64,000 nt of DNA from Chlamydomonas reinhardtii (lineage: Eukaryota; Chlorophyta; Chlorophyceae; Chlamydomonadales; Chlamydomonadaceae), in contig NC_057015.1 in NCBI RefSeq assembly GCF_000002595.2, positions 2,800,952 to 2,864,951 of the forward strand, in the 5' to 3' direction. The notes beneath the pieces are model-generated. The model did not search any database and was not told the DNA's origin. It worked only from the letters and a program-made list of their open reading frames with translations. Position numbers and translations under genes: made by a program. Each line of letters starts with the position of its first letter. The first letter of the stretch is position 1. Below are positions 24,744-37,394 of the stretch, piece by piece.

Positions 24744-27700
24744 ATGAGCAGAGAAGAAGGCTCGTGGCGCTGTCTGCTGCCCATCCTGGTGCTAACGCTT
24801 GTCACATGCTCAGCAGCTGTAGAGGTAGGCGACGGGAGTCCCAAGTCTGCACTCCCGTGTGCATGTGTGCACACGGTCGCTCACGATGCCCCCGTAGGAG
24901 GAGGATGCTGCGGAGTCCCAGTCGGCTTTGGGCTATGCAACCATTAAACCCGGAGTATGCAGCGAGGAATGCTACACGGTCGCGACGTGCAACGAGGAGC
25001 TAGGGGGCAGGTGGGTGCGCGAAGTGCGCACACTGGGTGCCTTGATTGGTTCAGCCCCCGCGGCACACGCGCATCTGTGTGTCTCCTGTGGGTGGCCTCT
25101 ACACCACAACCCTCATCAAGTGTAATTCCATGCAGGTGTGACTGCCCCAAAACCCTGTCTGGCAAGGACTGCCACCGGAAGGCCACAAAAGGCAACCTGC
25201 ACGCCTTCGGGCAGGACTCGGCACGCGAGCTGCGCGCGCCCTTCCCGTGTCTCAATGACTGCAACGGCCGGGGCAAGTGCGTGTACGGCGCATGCGTGTG
25301 CACACGGGGTGAGAGATGTTGTGCTCGTGGACAAAGTTGCTCAGTGGGGGGCACGACATGACCCCGTTTCACGTCTTTCCAAATGATGACTGACGTTGCT
25401 CAGCACGACACGGGGACACGACACGCTCGCCATGATACCTCACTTCACATCGCCGCAAACTTCTGCAGGCAACTTCACGTCCGACTGCTCGGTCTCCTTA
25501 GACCCCGACACGCAGCAGCCGGTGGTGCTGGCGGGCAGTGGGTATGAGGCCCGGCGCAAGCGGCCGCTGATCTATGTGTACGACATACCGCACAAGCTGT
25601 CCAGCTGGTGAGGCGGGGAAGGCACGGGAGCATGGGGAGAGCGGGGTGCGGGAGACGCACAGGTGCCAGGGCACAGATGCTGCTCTGTTCAGGAGCCCGA
25701 TGAGGCGGAGTGTTGGGCGTGTTAATTCACTCGTACGTGTAGGTACAACGTGTTGAAGATTGACCGCGGCCTACCGTGGGTGTTCTGGGAGCGGCTGCTG
25801 GGGAGTGGCGCGCTCACTGCGAACGGCGACGAGGCGGTACGTCGCGCCAGGGCAGAGCCATTGGTACCTGTGCGGTTGGGTCATTGCGACACGCAGCAAG
25901 ATGGGGCCGTTCGGAGCTGTTTAGTCTGGCTCTTCGTGAGGCCAATCTGTACACCTCACAGGCCTGTGCGCTGGCGGGTCTCTTGTTTCAGTACTTGCAC
26001 CGATACCACCATGCGACTCGACCTTGCCTGACAGCTTGCCCTACTCTATTTGCAAGTTCTGACGTGTTCCCATGCTCACCCTCACTCAAACTCTCAGGAT
26101 TGGTTCTTCATCCCGGTGAAGTTGCGGAGCACCACCGACGGCTACAAGCTGCAGGAGGCGGTGAAGTACATCCGGAGCAAGTGGCCCTGGTTTGACAAGT
26201 AAGTGAGCCGGGGCGTGAGCCGGGGCCTGTCGCAGTGGCGGAGCGAGGCAGGAGGGGACCACCTGGAAGTGCAGGGGAGATGCATGCGCAACCGGGCGTC
26301 GTCCCACATGCGCGGCACGGCAGCAGCTGCGCACCTTGCAATGGTTCACGTGCAGCACTCCAAGTTGCTTGCGGTGCAAACCCTTGGCTGCGTGCAGATA
26401 CGACGGCAACAGACACTTTGTCCTGCACTCTGGAGACACAGGGCGTGGTGAAGTGACGGTAAGTGATGGAGACGAGCAACCAATGCAGGCACTTGCTGGG
26501 ACGCCGGGCCAGCTGCCCACCGCACCAGCCGCCTGGATTGGCGAGTGCTGCTAGCCTAAACCTCATGTGACGGCGTTGCCGAGCTGCGGCTGACCGACCC
26601 CAGGCCGTCAAGATGTCGACTCATGTGTGCCCCCCACGTGCCCCACACGTGCAGGGCGCCATCCGCGAGGACGCCACGCTGGCCAACATCACGTGGCTGC
26701 ACCACTGGGGCCTCACAGAGGACTACCCCAGCTCGGGCTGGCGCAAGGCGCACCGCGTGGGCAAGGTGGGTGCGTGCGTACGGGAGCGTGGCTGCGCAGG
26801 GGGAGCGGGAGTAGCAGGACAAGGCAGGGGCTCCTGCGCAGGAAGTGATGAGCCTTCGCAGCTGCCCAATGTGTGCCAGCTGCTGTTTCTTGGCCTTAAC
26901 GAGATATAAAGATGCTGGTTGTGCACCACGCGCATTTGCCAGCTTCCCCATGAGACGTAGCCGCTTGCCGCTTACCTCCCCTCGTCACGCACGCGGAAGC
27001 GCACACGAACACACATTACGGCATGTCTTTCCAGTGTGCTCTTTAACACTATGTCTGTACCGTCCCAATGTCCTCTCTAACATGCAGGACATTGTCGTTC
27101 CCATCTACTTTGGAGCCAAGCAGGGCCACGCCTTTGTGCCCATGTCTGGCCTGCACCCGCTGGCGCCGCGCATTCCTCGCAACGGCACCTTCCTCTTCAG
27201 CGGCCGCATCTGCGGCGACCACTCCCTGCCCGACCCCGAAAAGCCCTGGCCCCACTGCGCCACGAACCGCAGTCACGGCTACTCGCAGGGCGCTCGTCAG
27301 TGGGTGAGCAGCAGCGCGACTTGAGCACTTGGGTTGGGGGCTGGGGTCCGGGCCAAGGTCAAGCCCCGATGCTGTTGCTCGCCGATGCCTTTCCGGATCT
27401 CTTGCTTGCCCGCAGCCCGCAATCATTGGCGCCGTGTGCCCACCCGTGCGTGCAGGTCCATTTCCACCACTCGCAGCGGCCCGGGTATAAGATTGTTGTC
27501 AGCAATAAGGAGTACCCGGTCGACCTACTGAACTACAAGTGAGTCCTTTCTTGGCTTCTGAGGTGCTGACTAGGTGCCCTGGTGTACGGTGTGCGGCGAA
27601 AGGCCCGCGATGGTAGTAGATCATGCCATTGCCATCTCACACAACGCGGCCCTTCTACACAGGTGGTGCCTGGCGCCTTCCGGAGGCGGTCACGGACATC

Positions 27701-29070
27701 GACAGGTTAGTTGCGTCACGACAGCACGTTTCAACTCCCAACGCGCCACGCCATTGCAGCACTGCGCCAGTGCACACGCGCCCATGCTCCCACTCCTCAG
27801 ACCACAGCCGTGCTGGATCTGCATGGCTGTACCACGCACCTCCCACCTGCAGGCTTTGGTCGCGGTGATGGGCTGCCTGCCGGTGGTGGTGAGCGATCTG
27901 GTGATGCAGCCCTTCGAGCCGGAGATGGACTGGAGCGCGTTCTCGCTGCGGGTGGAGCAGAAGGATGTGCCCACCATGCACGAGGCCATAGAGGCGGTGG
28001 ATGAACAGGTGAGTGGCTATAGGGCGCGGCTGTGGGGCAGGGCACAGAAGGTTGCTTACGCACACGATTCGACGCCTGGATCCAGGGCCCGCTTCAAACG
28101 TTCCTGATACAACCGCTCCCTCCCCTTCGCTGCCCTCCCGCCGCCCGCCACAGAAATACGAGGAGATGCAGGATGCCCTGCGCTGCGCGGCTCAGCACAT
28201 GATCTTCAGCACCATGAGCGGCGCCTTCATGCAGGAGGACGGAAAGTGAGGCCGGCTGGCTGGTGGCACTGTATGGGTACTGTGTAAAATGGGCCTGTGT
28301 ATGTTGTGTGCGCATGTATCTTGATCAGACTGACCTGCCTCTCCTCCTGCGCAGGTGGGACGCGTTTGAGTTCGTCCTAGAGATCCTGCGGATGCAGCAG
28401 GGCCACCCCGGACTGCACCCCTCCAAATACGCCGAGGTGGACGAGCAGTACCGCGAGTGAGTCCGCCTTCTCTGTGTGGGCATGAGGGCATGCACCAGCT
28501 CCCCCTCCAAACCTTCCCAGTTCCCACCTTCCCACCCGTTCCTGAACACCCCCCCCCAGCTTTCTTAATTGCGGGGATCCAGACGGCATGGCGTCATACG
28601 GCAGGAAGCTGCGTGAGGCACAGCTGGCCAAATACCCGACGGCCCCCTCGCTTTCAAAGGACCCGGAGGAGCCCATGGACTGGAGTGATCTGTACAAAAG
28701 CTCAATGAACGGGCTTAAGAAGCTGCTCGAGCTGCACAGGTGCGCGTATGACATCGTGTTTGGGGTCTGGTTAGGAGTGCCCTAGCCCGCCGCCACCAGT
28801 GTGCACCACATAGCGCTACGCGTGGGCCTAGTCCATGTCGCTGATGCTGGCCTGTCCCCACCCGCCGCGCCCCCGATGCCCAGGCTTCCGGCTGAGGGCT
28901 CGGAGCCGGAGCCTCCACTGCCGCTGTGCTCCATGAGTCTGTGGGACCCGGAGCAGGTGCGGTGCAGCAAGGTGGGCCACCGGGAGCGGGTGCACCACCC
29001 CTACATCCCAGGCGGCGCGGCCTGCGTCATGCACAAGAACCTGGCCGAGTGCCCCAGGATGTGGGAATGA
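24744..29070 (+). CDS. EGF-exostosin (GT47) glycosyltransferase, tandem copy 1
   Basis: Sixteen exons: 24744-24824, 24898-25010, 25136-25308, 25469-25607, 25743-25836, 26098-26198, 26398-26458, 26655-26765, 27088-27303, 27456-27538, 27663-27705, 27853-28008, 28154-28245, 28355-28456, 28560-28739 and 28884-29070; 643 aa. Residues 1-25 form a signal peptide or membrane anchor (LLPILVLTLVTCSAA). Two Cys-rich EGF-like modules follow (CDCPKTLSGKDC; CNGRGKCVYGACVC). The exostosin domain starts at RPLIYVYDIP and includes DWFFIPVKL, RIPRNGTFLFSGRICGD, and the nucleotide-sugar region WCLAPSGGGHGHRQ followed by GCLPVVVSDLVMQPFEP. Exostosin-family enzymes are Golgi or ER type II glycosyltransferases; EGF-bearing members are common in green algae. 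The donor and acceptor sugars cannot be read from the sequence. NITW, NGTF and NRS are possible N-glycosylation sites. Copy 2 follows 560 bases downstream in the same direction. Confidence 0.93.
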
Positions 29071-29629
29071 CAAGTCCAGGAGAGCAGCGCTTTAAGGCTG
29101 TGTGGTAGATTACCGTCTGTTGGTACGGCATCCAATGCAGTCTAGGGTGGTAGCAGCATTCTTTCGCCCATGTTGGGCGGGGGCGGCCTGGATGGGGGCG
29201 CGGTTCAGTTCGAGCGTCGGGGGCCGACGCGCAACTGCAACGGTTGCACTTTTGGAAGGGGCACTTGGCAGGGTTATGGTTCATATAAGGTGATTCTCTG
29301 TCACTTCCTGACCGCGTCTGTGTAAAACCTATGCACAGTTCACATGAGCGTGCGCGACTCGGCCTGCCCGCCCCTTCTGAATGCGTCTGACAGAAAACCT
29401 TTCAAATGTTTCTTAAAGTAAGATCTAGGTTTTCTGTTTCCATAAAGTCCGCAGCCTATACTTGTGGCCACTTGATAGCAGAACTGCACACCAGCAGTTC
29501 ACACTGCTCCGGCGCCAAAGACTTGAAAGTAGTCTTGCCTTCCTGTTATGGTATTATGGACACCCTTTACCACAGCAGTCCCTTTAGGCTTGATCTGAGT
29601 CGGCTCTCGTTAAAACGACGAAAGTATAG
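29071..29629. other. spacer between the exostosin copies
   Basis: TGTAA at 29321-29325 probably ends copy 1. The remaining 300 bases are less GC-rich and should hold the promoter of copy 2. No exon is seen. Confidence 0.5.
29321..29325 (+). terminator. TGTAA polyadenylation signal
   Basis: TGTAA lies 250 bases after the stop of exostosin copy 1. Confidence 0.55.
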
Positions 29630-32600
29630 ATGAACCATCCTGTCCACAGACTCGCGGCCGCGTGGCAGCTCCGACTGGTGTCAATACTACTAGTTGCATT
29701 GGTAGCGTCCAAAGGAAAGGTGGGTGGTGACTCGCTTGAGCTGGACGCGTGCCCGGAACATGTTCACGGGACGGCGCACAGGTTGACGAGGAAGCTCTTG
29801 AGCAGCAGGCCCCAGCCTACACAGCCCCTACTCCCGGAGTCTGCAGCGAGAGGTGCTACGACATTGCAACGTGCAATGAGGAGCTAGGGGGCAGGTGGGT
29901 GTGCACAGGGCGGAATGGTGGATGTGGGTGTGCACACAACAGTGGAGTAACTTGCGGCCGTACATGCAAGAATGGTCCTACCAACGAGTGCACTACACGG
30001 TGACCTTTCGTTGCTTAATTCCTTACAGGTGTGATTGTCCCAAAACTCTGTCTGGTTCGGAGTGTCACCAGAAAGCCACGAAAGAAAGCCTGCAGACTTA
30101 CGGGCAGAGCACTGTGAAGGAGGCGAAGGACCCTCTGCCCTGCCTCAATGACTGCAACGGCCGGGGCACGTGCGTGTACGGCGCATGCGTGTGCACACGG
30201 GGTGAGAGATGTTGTGCTCGTGGATAAAGTTGCTCAGTGGGGGGCACGACATGACCCCGTTTCACGTCCTTCCGAAATACCGCAGGCAACTTCACGTCCG
30301 ACTGCTCGGTCTCCTTGGGCCCCGACACGCAGCAGCCAGTGGTGCTGGCGGGCAGTGGGTATGAGGCCCGGCGCAAGCGGCCGCTGATCTATGTGTACGA
30401 CATACCGCACAAGCTGTCCAGCTGGTGAGGCGGGGAAGGCACGGGAGCAGGGGGAGAGCGGGGTGCGGGGGCGGGGGCGAATGCTGTTGTACGGTCATGC
30501 GGCCGTTGGGATCACAGGGCGCAGTTAAACAGGCACGTGCTTACAACTTGCTGCTTACCGTATTCTAACTGCCTAACTGATGGACAGGCACAACGTGATG
30601 CGGGCGGACAGGGGCCTGGCATGGGTGTTTTGGCAACGGCTGCTGGGAGCTGGCGTACTCACGACAAATGGAGACGAAGCGGTGCGTGTGAAAACGCGGG
30701 GTCGTGGAAGAGCTGGCACATGGTCTTGCAGGTCGGTGGGCTTGCAAGTAACGTTGCCTTCATCATGGTACAGACAGGCATGCGGCATGGATGCGCACGA
30801 TGGTACGCCCAGTGCATGGTTTGTCCGGGTGCACTTGGAATGAATGCGCGGCACGCAGGCATATCAGCTCTTTCCACGACCCTGCACAAACCCACACACT
30901 ATATACGGTTCTACATTCGTCTTGTAATCCAGGACTGGTTTTACATACCTGTCAAGCTCCGAAGCACCAGTGACGGCTACAGTCTGAAGGATGCCGTCAG
31001 CTACATCCGCAGCCACTGGCCCTGGTTTGAAAGGTAGGTAGCTCGGCTGTGTGTGATGCAAGCGTAACAGCACGGGGCTACGGAGGGCTATTGCACATGT
31101 CTACCATAACCTTATGCCTCTGCTCCATTCTGCCGTGAGTGCGCAGGTACGGCGGTAACAGGCACTTTGTGCTGCACTCCGGTGACACAGGACGCGGCGA
31201 AGTGACGGTAAGCGAAGTGGATGGCAGGACACACCAGCACGCAAAGGTACAATCCCACGTCTGCCGTATTTGCAGCCACTTGGGGCAATCCAAACAAGTG
31301 ACTGTTGAGTTTGCATGAAGGTGTCTTGTCACCCGAGATGCAAAGTAAGCCTGTGTGCCGCACCTGCCCCACACACGTGCAGGGCGCCATCCGCGAGGAC
31401 GCCACGCTGGCCAACATCACGTGGCTGCACCACTGGGGCCTCACAGAGGACTACCCCAGCTCGGGCTGGCGCAAGGCGCACCGAGTGGGCAAGGTGTGTG
31501 AGCACAGAAGCTGCTTGGGTCGGGGCACGGGTCGGGGTGGCAATCCTGATTGGGATGACTTGCACCATAGGACGATGCTGGTTGTGTGCCAGGCGGCACA
31601 GCACCACGGCTTACATGCCGTAAGCGCAGCCTAATGATGCCCAACGTTTCTGCTCCCGGCACAGGATGTTGTGGTGCCCATTTACCTAGGAGTGCGGAAG
31701 AGCGCGGGGCTGTTGCCCCTGTCTGGCCTGCACCCGCTGGCACCGCGCATTCCTCGCAACGGCACCTTCCTCTTCAGCGGCCGCATCTGCGGCGACCACT
31801 CCCTGCCCGACCCCGAAAAGCCCTGGCCCCACTGCGCCACCAGACGCAGCCCCGGTTACTCGCAGGGCGCTCGCCAGCTGGTGGGTTGTTGGAAGGTCGG
31901 CGGTTGGTGGTTTTCCTTCTGGCATGACGTGGTGTTTTTCGGGGTGACGGGTCCGGTGGGGTGCTGTGCGAGCCGTTGCGTCGTGACGCGCGCCTTCTTG
32001 CTCGCAGGTCCACTTCCACCACTCGCAGCGGCCGGGTTACAAGGTCATGGTGAAGAACAAAGAGTACCAAGTGGACCTGATAAATTACAAGTGAGTGTGT
32101 TCAGCCATTCCCTAGCCCGTCCTTTCCTGGGCGTGGTGCCGCACATGAGACGCGTGAACGTGTGCCCCGCTCAGGTGGTGTCTGGCGCCCTCAGGCGGCG
32201 GTCACGGACATAGACAGGTGATGAGTCGGGTCATGCATTGCGCATTGCTTGCGCTTTTGCAACTGGATGCATACGCTTTACTTTGCGTACGTCCTTCTCA
32301 TCAGGTCTTAGTGGCCGCCATGGGCTGCCTGCCGGTGGTGGTGAGCGACCTGGTGATGCAGCCCTTCGAGCCGGAGATGGACTGGAGCGCGTTCTCGCTG
32401 CGGGTGGAGCAGAAGGACGTGCCCACCCTGCACGAGGCCATCGAGGCGGTGGATGAACACGTGGGTGGCGATAGGGCGCGGCTGTGGGGCAGGGCGATGA
32501 GGGTCCCATGAGGCATATGGTGTAACTGGGCGACACCTCCAGCTCCTGATACAACCGCTCCCTCCCCTTCGCTGCCCGCCCCGCCACCCCCCACAGAAGT

Positions 32601-33480
32601 ACGAGGAGATGCAGGACGCCCTGCGCTGCGCGGCTCAGCACATGATCTTCAGCACCATGAGCGGCGCCTTCATGCAGGAGGACGGAAAGTGAGGCCGGCT
32701 GGCTGGTGGGGGCGTACGTGGCAACGGGCTCGTTCTGTGTGATGCATTGGGGCAGCAGTGGCGGAAACAGGCTATGCTGTGTGCGAATGTATCTCGATCA
32801 TAATGACCTGCTTCTCCTCCTGCGCAGGTGGGACGCGTTTGGGTTTGTTCTAGAGATCCTGCGGATGCAGCAGGGCCACCCCGGACTGCATCCCTCCAAA
32901 TACGCCGAGGTGGACGAGCAGTACCGCGAGTGAGTCCGCCTTCTCTGTGTGGGCATGTTCCCAATCCCCCATTTTCCCAACCTCCCCACCTACCTTCGCA
33001 TCCCCCCTCCCTCCCCCCAGCTTTCTTAACTGCGGGGATCCAGACGGCATGGCGTCATACGGCAGGAAGCTGCGTGAGACACAGCTGGCCAAATACCCGA
33101 CAGCCCCCTCGCTTTCAAAGGACCCGGAAAAGCCCATGGACTGGAGTGACGTGTACCGCAAGGCAACCGCAGGTTTCAAAAAGCTTGTAGACGCCCACAG
33201 GTATGCATAACAGGCCGTTCCGTGTGCGTCCTGCATTAGTGTCAGTCAAATTATGCTGACACGGCCCCACGCGCCGCGCCCCCGATGCCGCAGGCTTCCG
33301 GCTGAGGGCTCGGAGCCGGAGCCTCCGCTGCCGCTGTGCTCCATGAGTCTGTGGGACCCGGAGCAGGTGCGGTGCAGCAAGGTGGGCCACCGGGAGCGGG
33401 TGCACCACTCCTACATCCCAGGCGGCGCGGCCTGCGTCATGCACAAGAACCTGGCCGAGTGCCCCAGGCTGTGGGAGTGA
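29630..33480 (+). CDS. EGF-exostosin (GT47) glycosyltransferase, tandem copy 2
   Basis: Exons 29630-29719, 29782-29894, 30029-30201, 30286-30424, 30588-30681, 30933-31033, 31147-31207, 31383-31493, 31665-31880, 32008-32090, 32175-32217, 32305-32460, 32597-32688, 32828-32929, 33021-33200 and 33294-33480; 646 aa. It has the same domain order as copy 1: N-terminal hydrophobic segment (LRLVSILLVALVAS), two EGF-like modules, then exostosin with RPLIYVYDIP, SGRICGD and WCLAPSGGGHGHRQ. Exons 2-16 have exactly the same lengths as in copy 1; only the signal exon differs (90 against 81 bases, unrelated sequence). The 3' half is nearly identical at the DNA level. The region around DVVVPIYLGVRKSAG differs more (copy 1 has DIVVPIYFGAKQGHA), so substrate preference could differ. 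It looks intact. Confidence 0.93.
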
Positions 33481-34409
33481 TTCACAACTACTGGACCTAC
33501 ACGACATGTGACGGCAATGTATAGGTGGTCCCCCATCGTATGCAGTATGTGGTGCCCGCGTGCAAGATGTGCTGCACAATGTATGATTGCAAACGGTCGG
33601 ACCAGGGCAGGGGGGGAGCCATATGTACGGTGTGTGATGGGACAGGGTTCAGGCAGGTTGGCGAGGTCCCTTAGGGTGCAGCTGACGCCCGTACCCCAAG
33701 CAGACAGCAAACAGTTTGCAGCGGCAGAGCAGGAGTCATATGTACGGTAGTCGGTCTACCCTGCCGCAATAACTGCATGCAGACAAAGGTTCTGAGCTTC
33801 TGGCAGTAATGCTTGGAGCCTTTCAAGAGCCATATGAACCTTACAAGAGTGGAGCCAGGACTGATGAGGGGGGGGCAAGACCTTCAGGCTGAGGCCACTG
33901 TCTGGGACAGAAGGTTGCCATGCCGTGCACACGTCAAGTGCATCCGGTCAGGCGGAGTGGAGTGAACTCAGGGCTGTGCGGATGTTACACAGAGGCCATG
34001 CACGATGGCTGAGGCCAGCACTGACTATTTTGTTTATCCTGCAGTCAGTACCGGTAACTCACACTGCATCGCTCATGAACTATTGTTGTCCAGAATCACA
34101 GAAACACCGCCCGGCACGCCCGCACCGTCGCGTACAAACAACCCACGTTGGTCATGGCATGAAAGTAACAGGGTCACAAGAACTCTTGTTGCAGGTCACT
34201 GTCCCTGAGGGCCTGTCAGGGGCCCGTGACGGTCATCCAACATGCGAAGGTGCCGCGCCTGCCGGCATACGGCAGCACGCCAACGCTGCAAGTCCTTTGC
34301 GCCGATCGCGTTTGATCCCACCATGGCACACCAAGATACGCACGCCGTGTTCATTCCTCAAGGCTCCCGCTCATGTTCATAAATGCTAATCGCAACTCAA
34401 ACCGACTGC
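33481..34409. other. convergent 3' spacer
   Basis: Lies between two convergent genes and holds only their 3' UTRs as far as I can see. TTACA at 33985-33989, which is TGTAA on the minus strand, may end the TMEM184 gene. There is a short G run near 33868. Confidence 0.45.
33985..33989 (-). terminator. TGTAA polyadenylation signal, minus strand
   Basis: Reads TGTAA on the minus strand, 420 bases after the TMEM184-like stop; another lies at 33841-33845. Confidence 0.4.
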
Positions 34410-37394
34410 TTATAGCATGCGGTCGTCGTCATCCGAGTCCTCCAGGTGCAGCGCGTCGCGTGCGTCGCGTGCAATGGACTCGATACGCCTGAACGCCACG
34501 TTGGCCGCCTGCCCCACCGCGCGCAGCTGCTGCTTGGGCCCACGCGCGCCGCGCTGGCCCGGGGAGGCGTTCGTGCCCTCATCTCCCGCACCTGAAGAAC
34601 GCCGCTGGCTGGGGCTGCGGCTCACGGTGCTGCTGGCGGGTCCACCGTTGGACGAGGTGCGCCCGCGGGACGTCCGCGCCAGGTCCTCCCCGTCGCTCCC
34701 GGAGGATGCAGCCAGCATTGTGTGGTCCAGGGCGGTCTCCTGTCCGAGGGTGGGAGAGGGGCAAGTCAGTGCACGCCTGAGCCTGAGGGGAAGAACCGGA
34801 ACTGGGGGCGAGCCCTCCCAAGGCGGGGCCCCTCCAAGCTCTGATGAACCCGTTACAAGCCAGCCTAAGCAACGCCCCGAACCCCACTTTTGTCGGGTTT
34901 GTGCGCTGCACGCACGGCTTCACAATACCCCACTCCCCAGGGCCGGGCTGCAGCCGCTGCACGCACCTGCTCGTTATCGTCGTCGTACTCCGCATCCGAC
35001 TCTGAGTCCACGAGCACCGCCTGCTTGCGCTCCTTCTCGCTGATGGAGGGAAGCCAGCCCAGCATGCCCTTGCCCGTCCCGGGCTTGCCAAAGATGGCGG
35101 CCGCCTTGCTCCCCTTAGGGGGCGGGTTCCACTCCTCGCCCTCGTCGTCCGCCGTGCCAATGACTGCGTGTGGCAGCGCGGCCAAGGTCAGTGCGGTGAG
35201 CCCCTTGACCCGCAACGCGCACGAGAAGCATGGTTGCCCTGTTACAGGCACGCTGCATACAGCCGCGACCTGTAGGTGCAGCGCATGCTGCCCAACCCAT
35301 CTCCACGGGGAATGACCTACCTGGTTGTCGGCCGCCGCCGCTGCTGCCCCGCGCTCGTGTCCGCCCCCTGGCAGCGCCCTCCTCCATCGAAGACAGATTG
35401 GAATTGGATAGCCGCTTGCGGGTCTGCTTCTTGCCGCCCGCGCGGAACTTTTTCCGCTTTACATTCTCGCTGGGACCGCCATCCGAGTACAGCACGTACG
35501 TCTTGTAGTTTGGGTTAAACTGCACGGCAACCCGAGACACACCGTCAGTCCTTCCATCTTACGGCCTTGGCGCAGCCACAGGCGGCATCAACTGCTTGCA
35601 AGCGCACTGCAATCCAGCCCGTCATATTTGTCCAAGAGGCACTGCTAGAAGAAACAGCAGGCGCAAAGGAGTCAGCCTGCCCGGCCCAGCCCACCTGGTG
35701 CATAATGTCACTGTACACGTCCTGCAGACTGATGGCGTGCAGGAACGCGTGCAGCCGCCACCCGGTGGTCTGGCCGCCCATCTTATACTCCGTGTGCGGG
35801 AAGGCAACCCACATGCCCGCCGCCGACAAGAGCATCTCCATGCACACCATCCAGTCCTGAAGCGCTGCCGCGTCCGATGGGTCCGTGAACTTTGACGAGA
35901 ACATGGAGATGGCGATACTCTGCGGGCCGGGGGGGTGGACGGCCAGCAGGACCAGGAGGTTAGCGGACGGGCACCCAGCAATGCGCCTCTGCACCTAAGC
36001 AACAGGATACGGTACTACTCGTCGCATACCTGCCAGAACGTCAAGAAAATGACCGCTTTAATGAGGATGATCTTCAACAGCGGACGGTACGGCTGCATGG
36101 GTGCAGCCGTAAGAATGACAGGGATGGCACAGGTGAGGATATGCTCATATGCCTGCCAATGTGGCACACAGCGTGCCATGACCCCAGCAGGAGCACACCC
36201 TAGCACCGCAGCAGCCACTACGCCGACATGTCGGCACGAGTGCATGGACCCGTATGCTGCCGCCCACCTCAAGCAGCTCCTCGCATCCAACGTAGAAGAT
36301 AAGCAGGTAGTACAGGGCAATGGTGTAGCATGTGTTGTAGATGATGGCAATGTACAGGTACCTGTGCAGGCGCGCCGCGAGGGGGTGAGCACCGTACATG
36401 CACCAACACCTCTCCTCGCCACGCGAGTCGTTCTGCGCTACCCCCCCCCCCAGCGCTTACCCGCCCAGCGCTTACCCGCCTGTGATGCTCCAGTCACCGT
36501 CCTCGTACATGCCAGCGGCAAACAGAATGAGCGTAAACGCTGCCAGGATGGGCTTTGCAATCACGAACTGCAGCGTGCCCTGCTTGCACTTGCGCAGCAG
36601 GAAGCCGTCCACTTTAATGGGCGGCCAGCAGCACGTCATGAGCGCCCATGACGGCTTGATGTACTTCCCCTCCGACTTTACCACCACCGCGCCCGGTCCT
36701 CCAACGTACGCCATGCACAGTGACAGGAAGTTGTAGATCACCCAAGCCTCATAGCTGCGAGGAGAGCACACAAAGGTTCGTCATGCGAGGTGACGAGCGC
36801 CTTGCCGGCACACAGCAGCACGTGCGTGCGCAAACCCACCAGTCACGGGGCACGTCAAAGTAGATAGACTCATCGCGGTACATGATGGATAGCCATGATG
36901 TGACGCCGTAGAACGGCACCAGGAAGATGATGCGAATGATGTAGCGCTGCAAGGCAAAGGGTCGAGGTCAGAGCAAGCGCTCCTGTAGGGGCTTGCACAG
37001 CCGCCGTGCGTGCCCCCCTCCTGCATCTGTGTCTCTAAGCCGTATTCCGAATTGCCATAATGCCCATGCGCAACCTGATAACCCCAGGAATTCCTGTGGG
37101 ACGAAGCCCCCCAAGAATGCATGGGCTGACACGGCCAGCACTGCGTGCGCTGGTCAAGCACCAGTGCCCAGCTCCGAGCGCCAAAATGCGTGCGAAACCC
37201 GCCCTTGCCTGATAGAGAGGCTCCGTGTAATTCCGAAGATGGCACAAAATCTGCACGCAGCGCAGACGTCCAGGTAAACCCAGCGACAATCAACATCTCC
37301 TTTGGCTGAGTGTCCGCACCTGCGTTACCGCTGACGCCACCGATAGCCATGTTGCTGCCGTTGCTAAGCCCAAGGTTATTGGGTCGCGCAACAT
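34410..37394 (-). CDS. TMEM184/LAZ1/Ost-alpha family multi-pass membrane protein
   Basis: Minus-strand exons from the 5' end: 37394-37320, 37250-37209, 36946-36840, 36754-36476, 36361-36268, 36092-36030, 35919-35695, 35519-35321, 35163-34967 and 34739-34410; 536 aa. The start at 37394 is chosen because it supplies the first membrane helix (ITLGLATAATWLSVASAV) in phase. Family hallmarks: HLRNYTEPLYQRYIIRI, RDCYEAWVIYNFLSLC, CKQGTLQFVIAKP, YEDGDWSITGGYLYIAIIY and LLKIILIKAVIFLTFWQ. The family (organic solute transporter alpha, DUF300; plant LAZ1) has seven predicted helices in plasma, endosomal or vacuolar membranes; its transported substrate is unclear. A cytosolic tail after residue about 295 has Lys/Arg clusters (KRKKFRAGGKKQTRKR) and Ser/Asp runs (VDSESDAEYDDD; EDSDDDDRML at the end). 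The donor after exon 2 is GC. The gene diverges from the RecQ gene. Confidence 0.93.
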
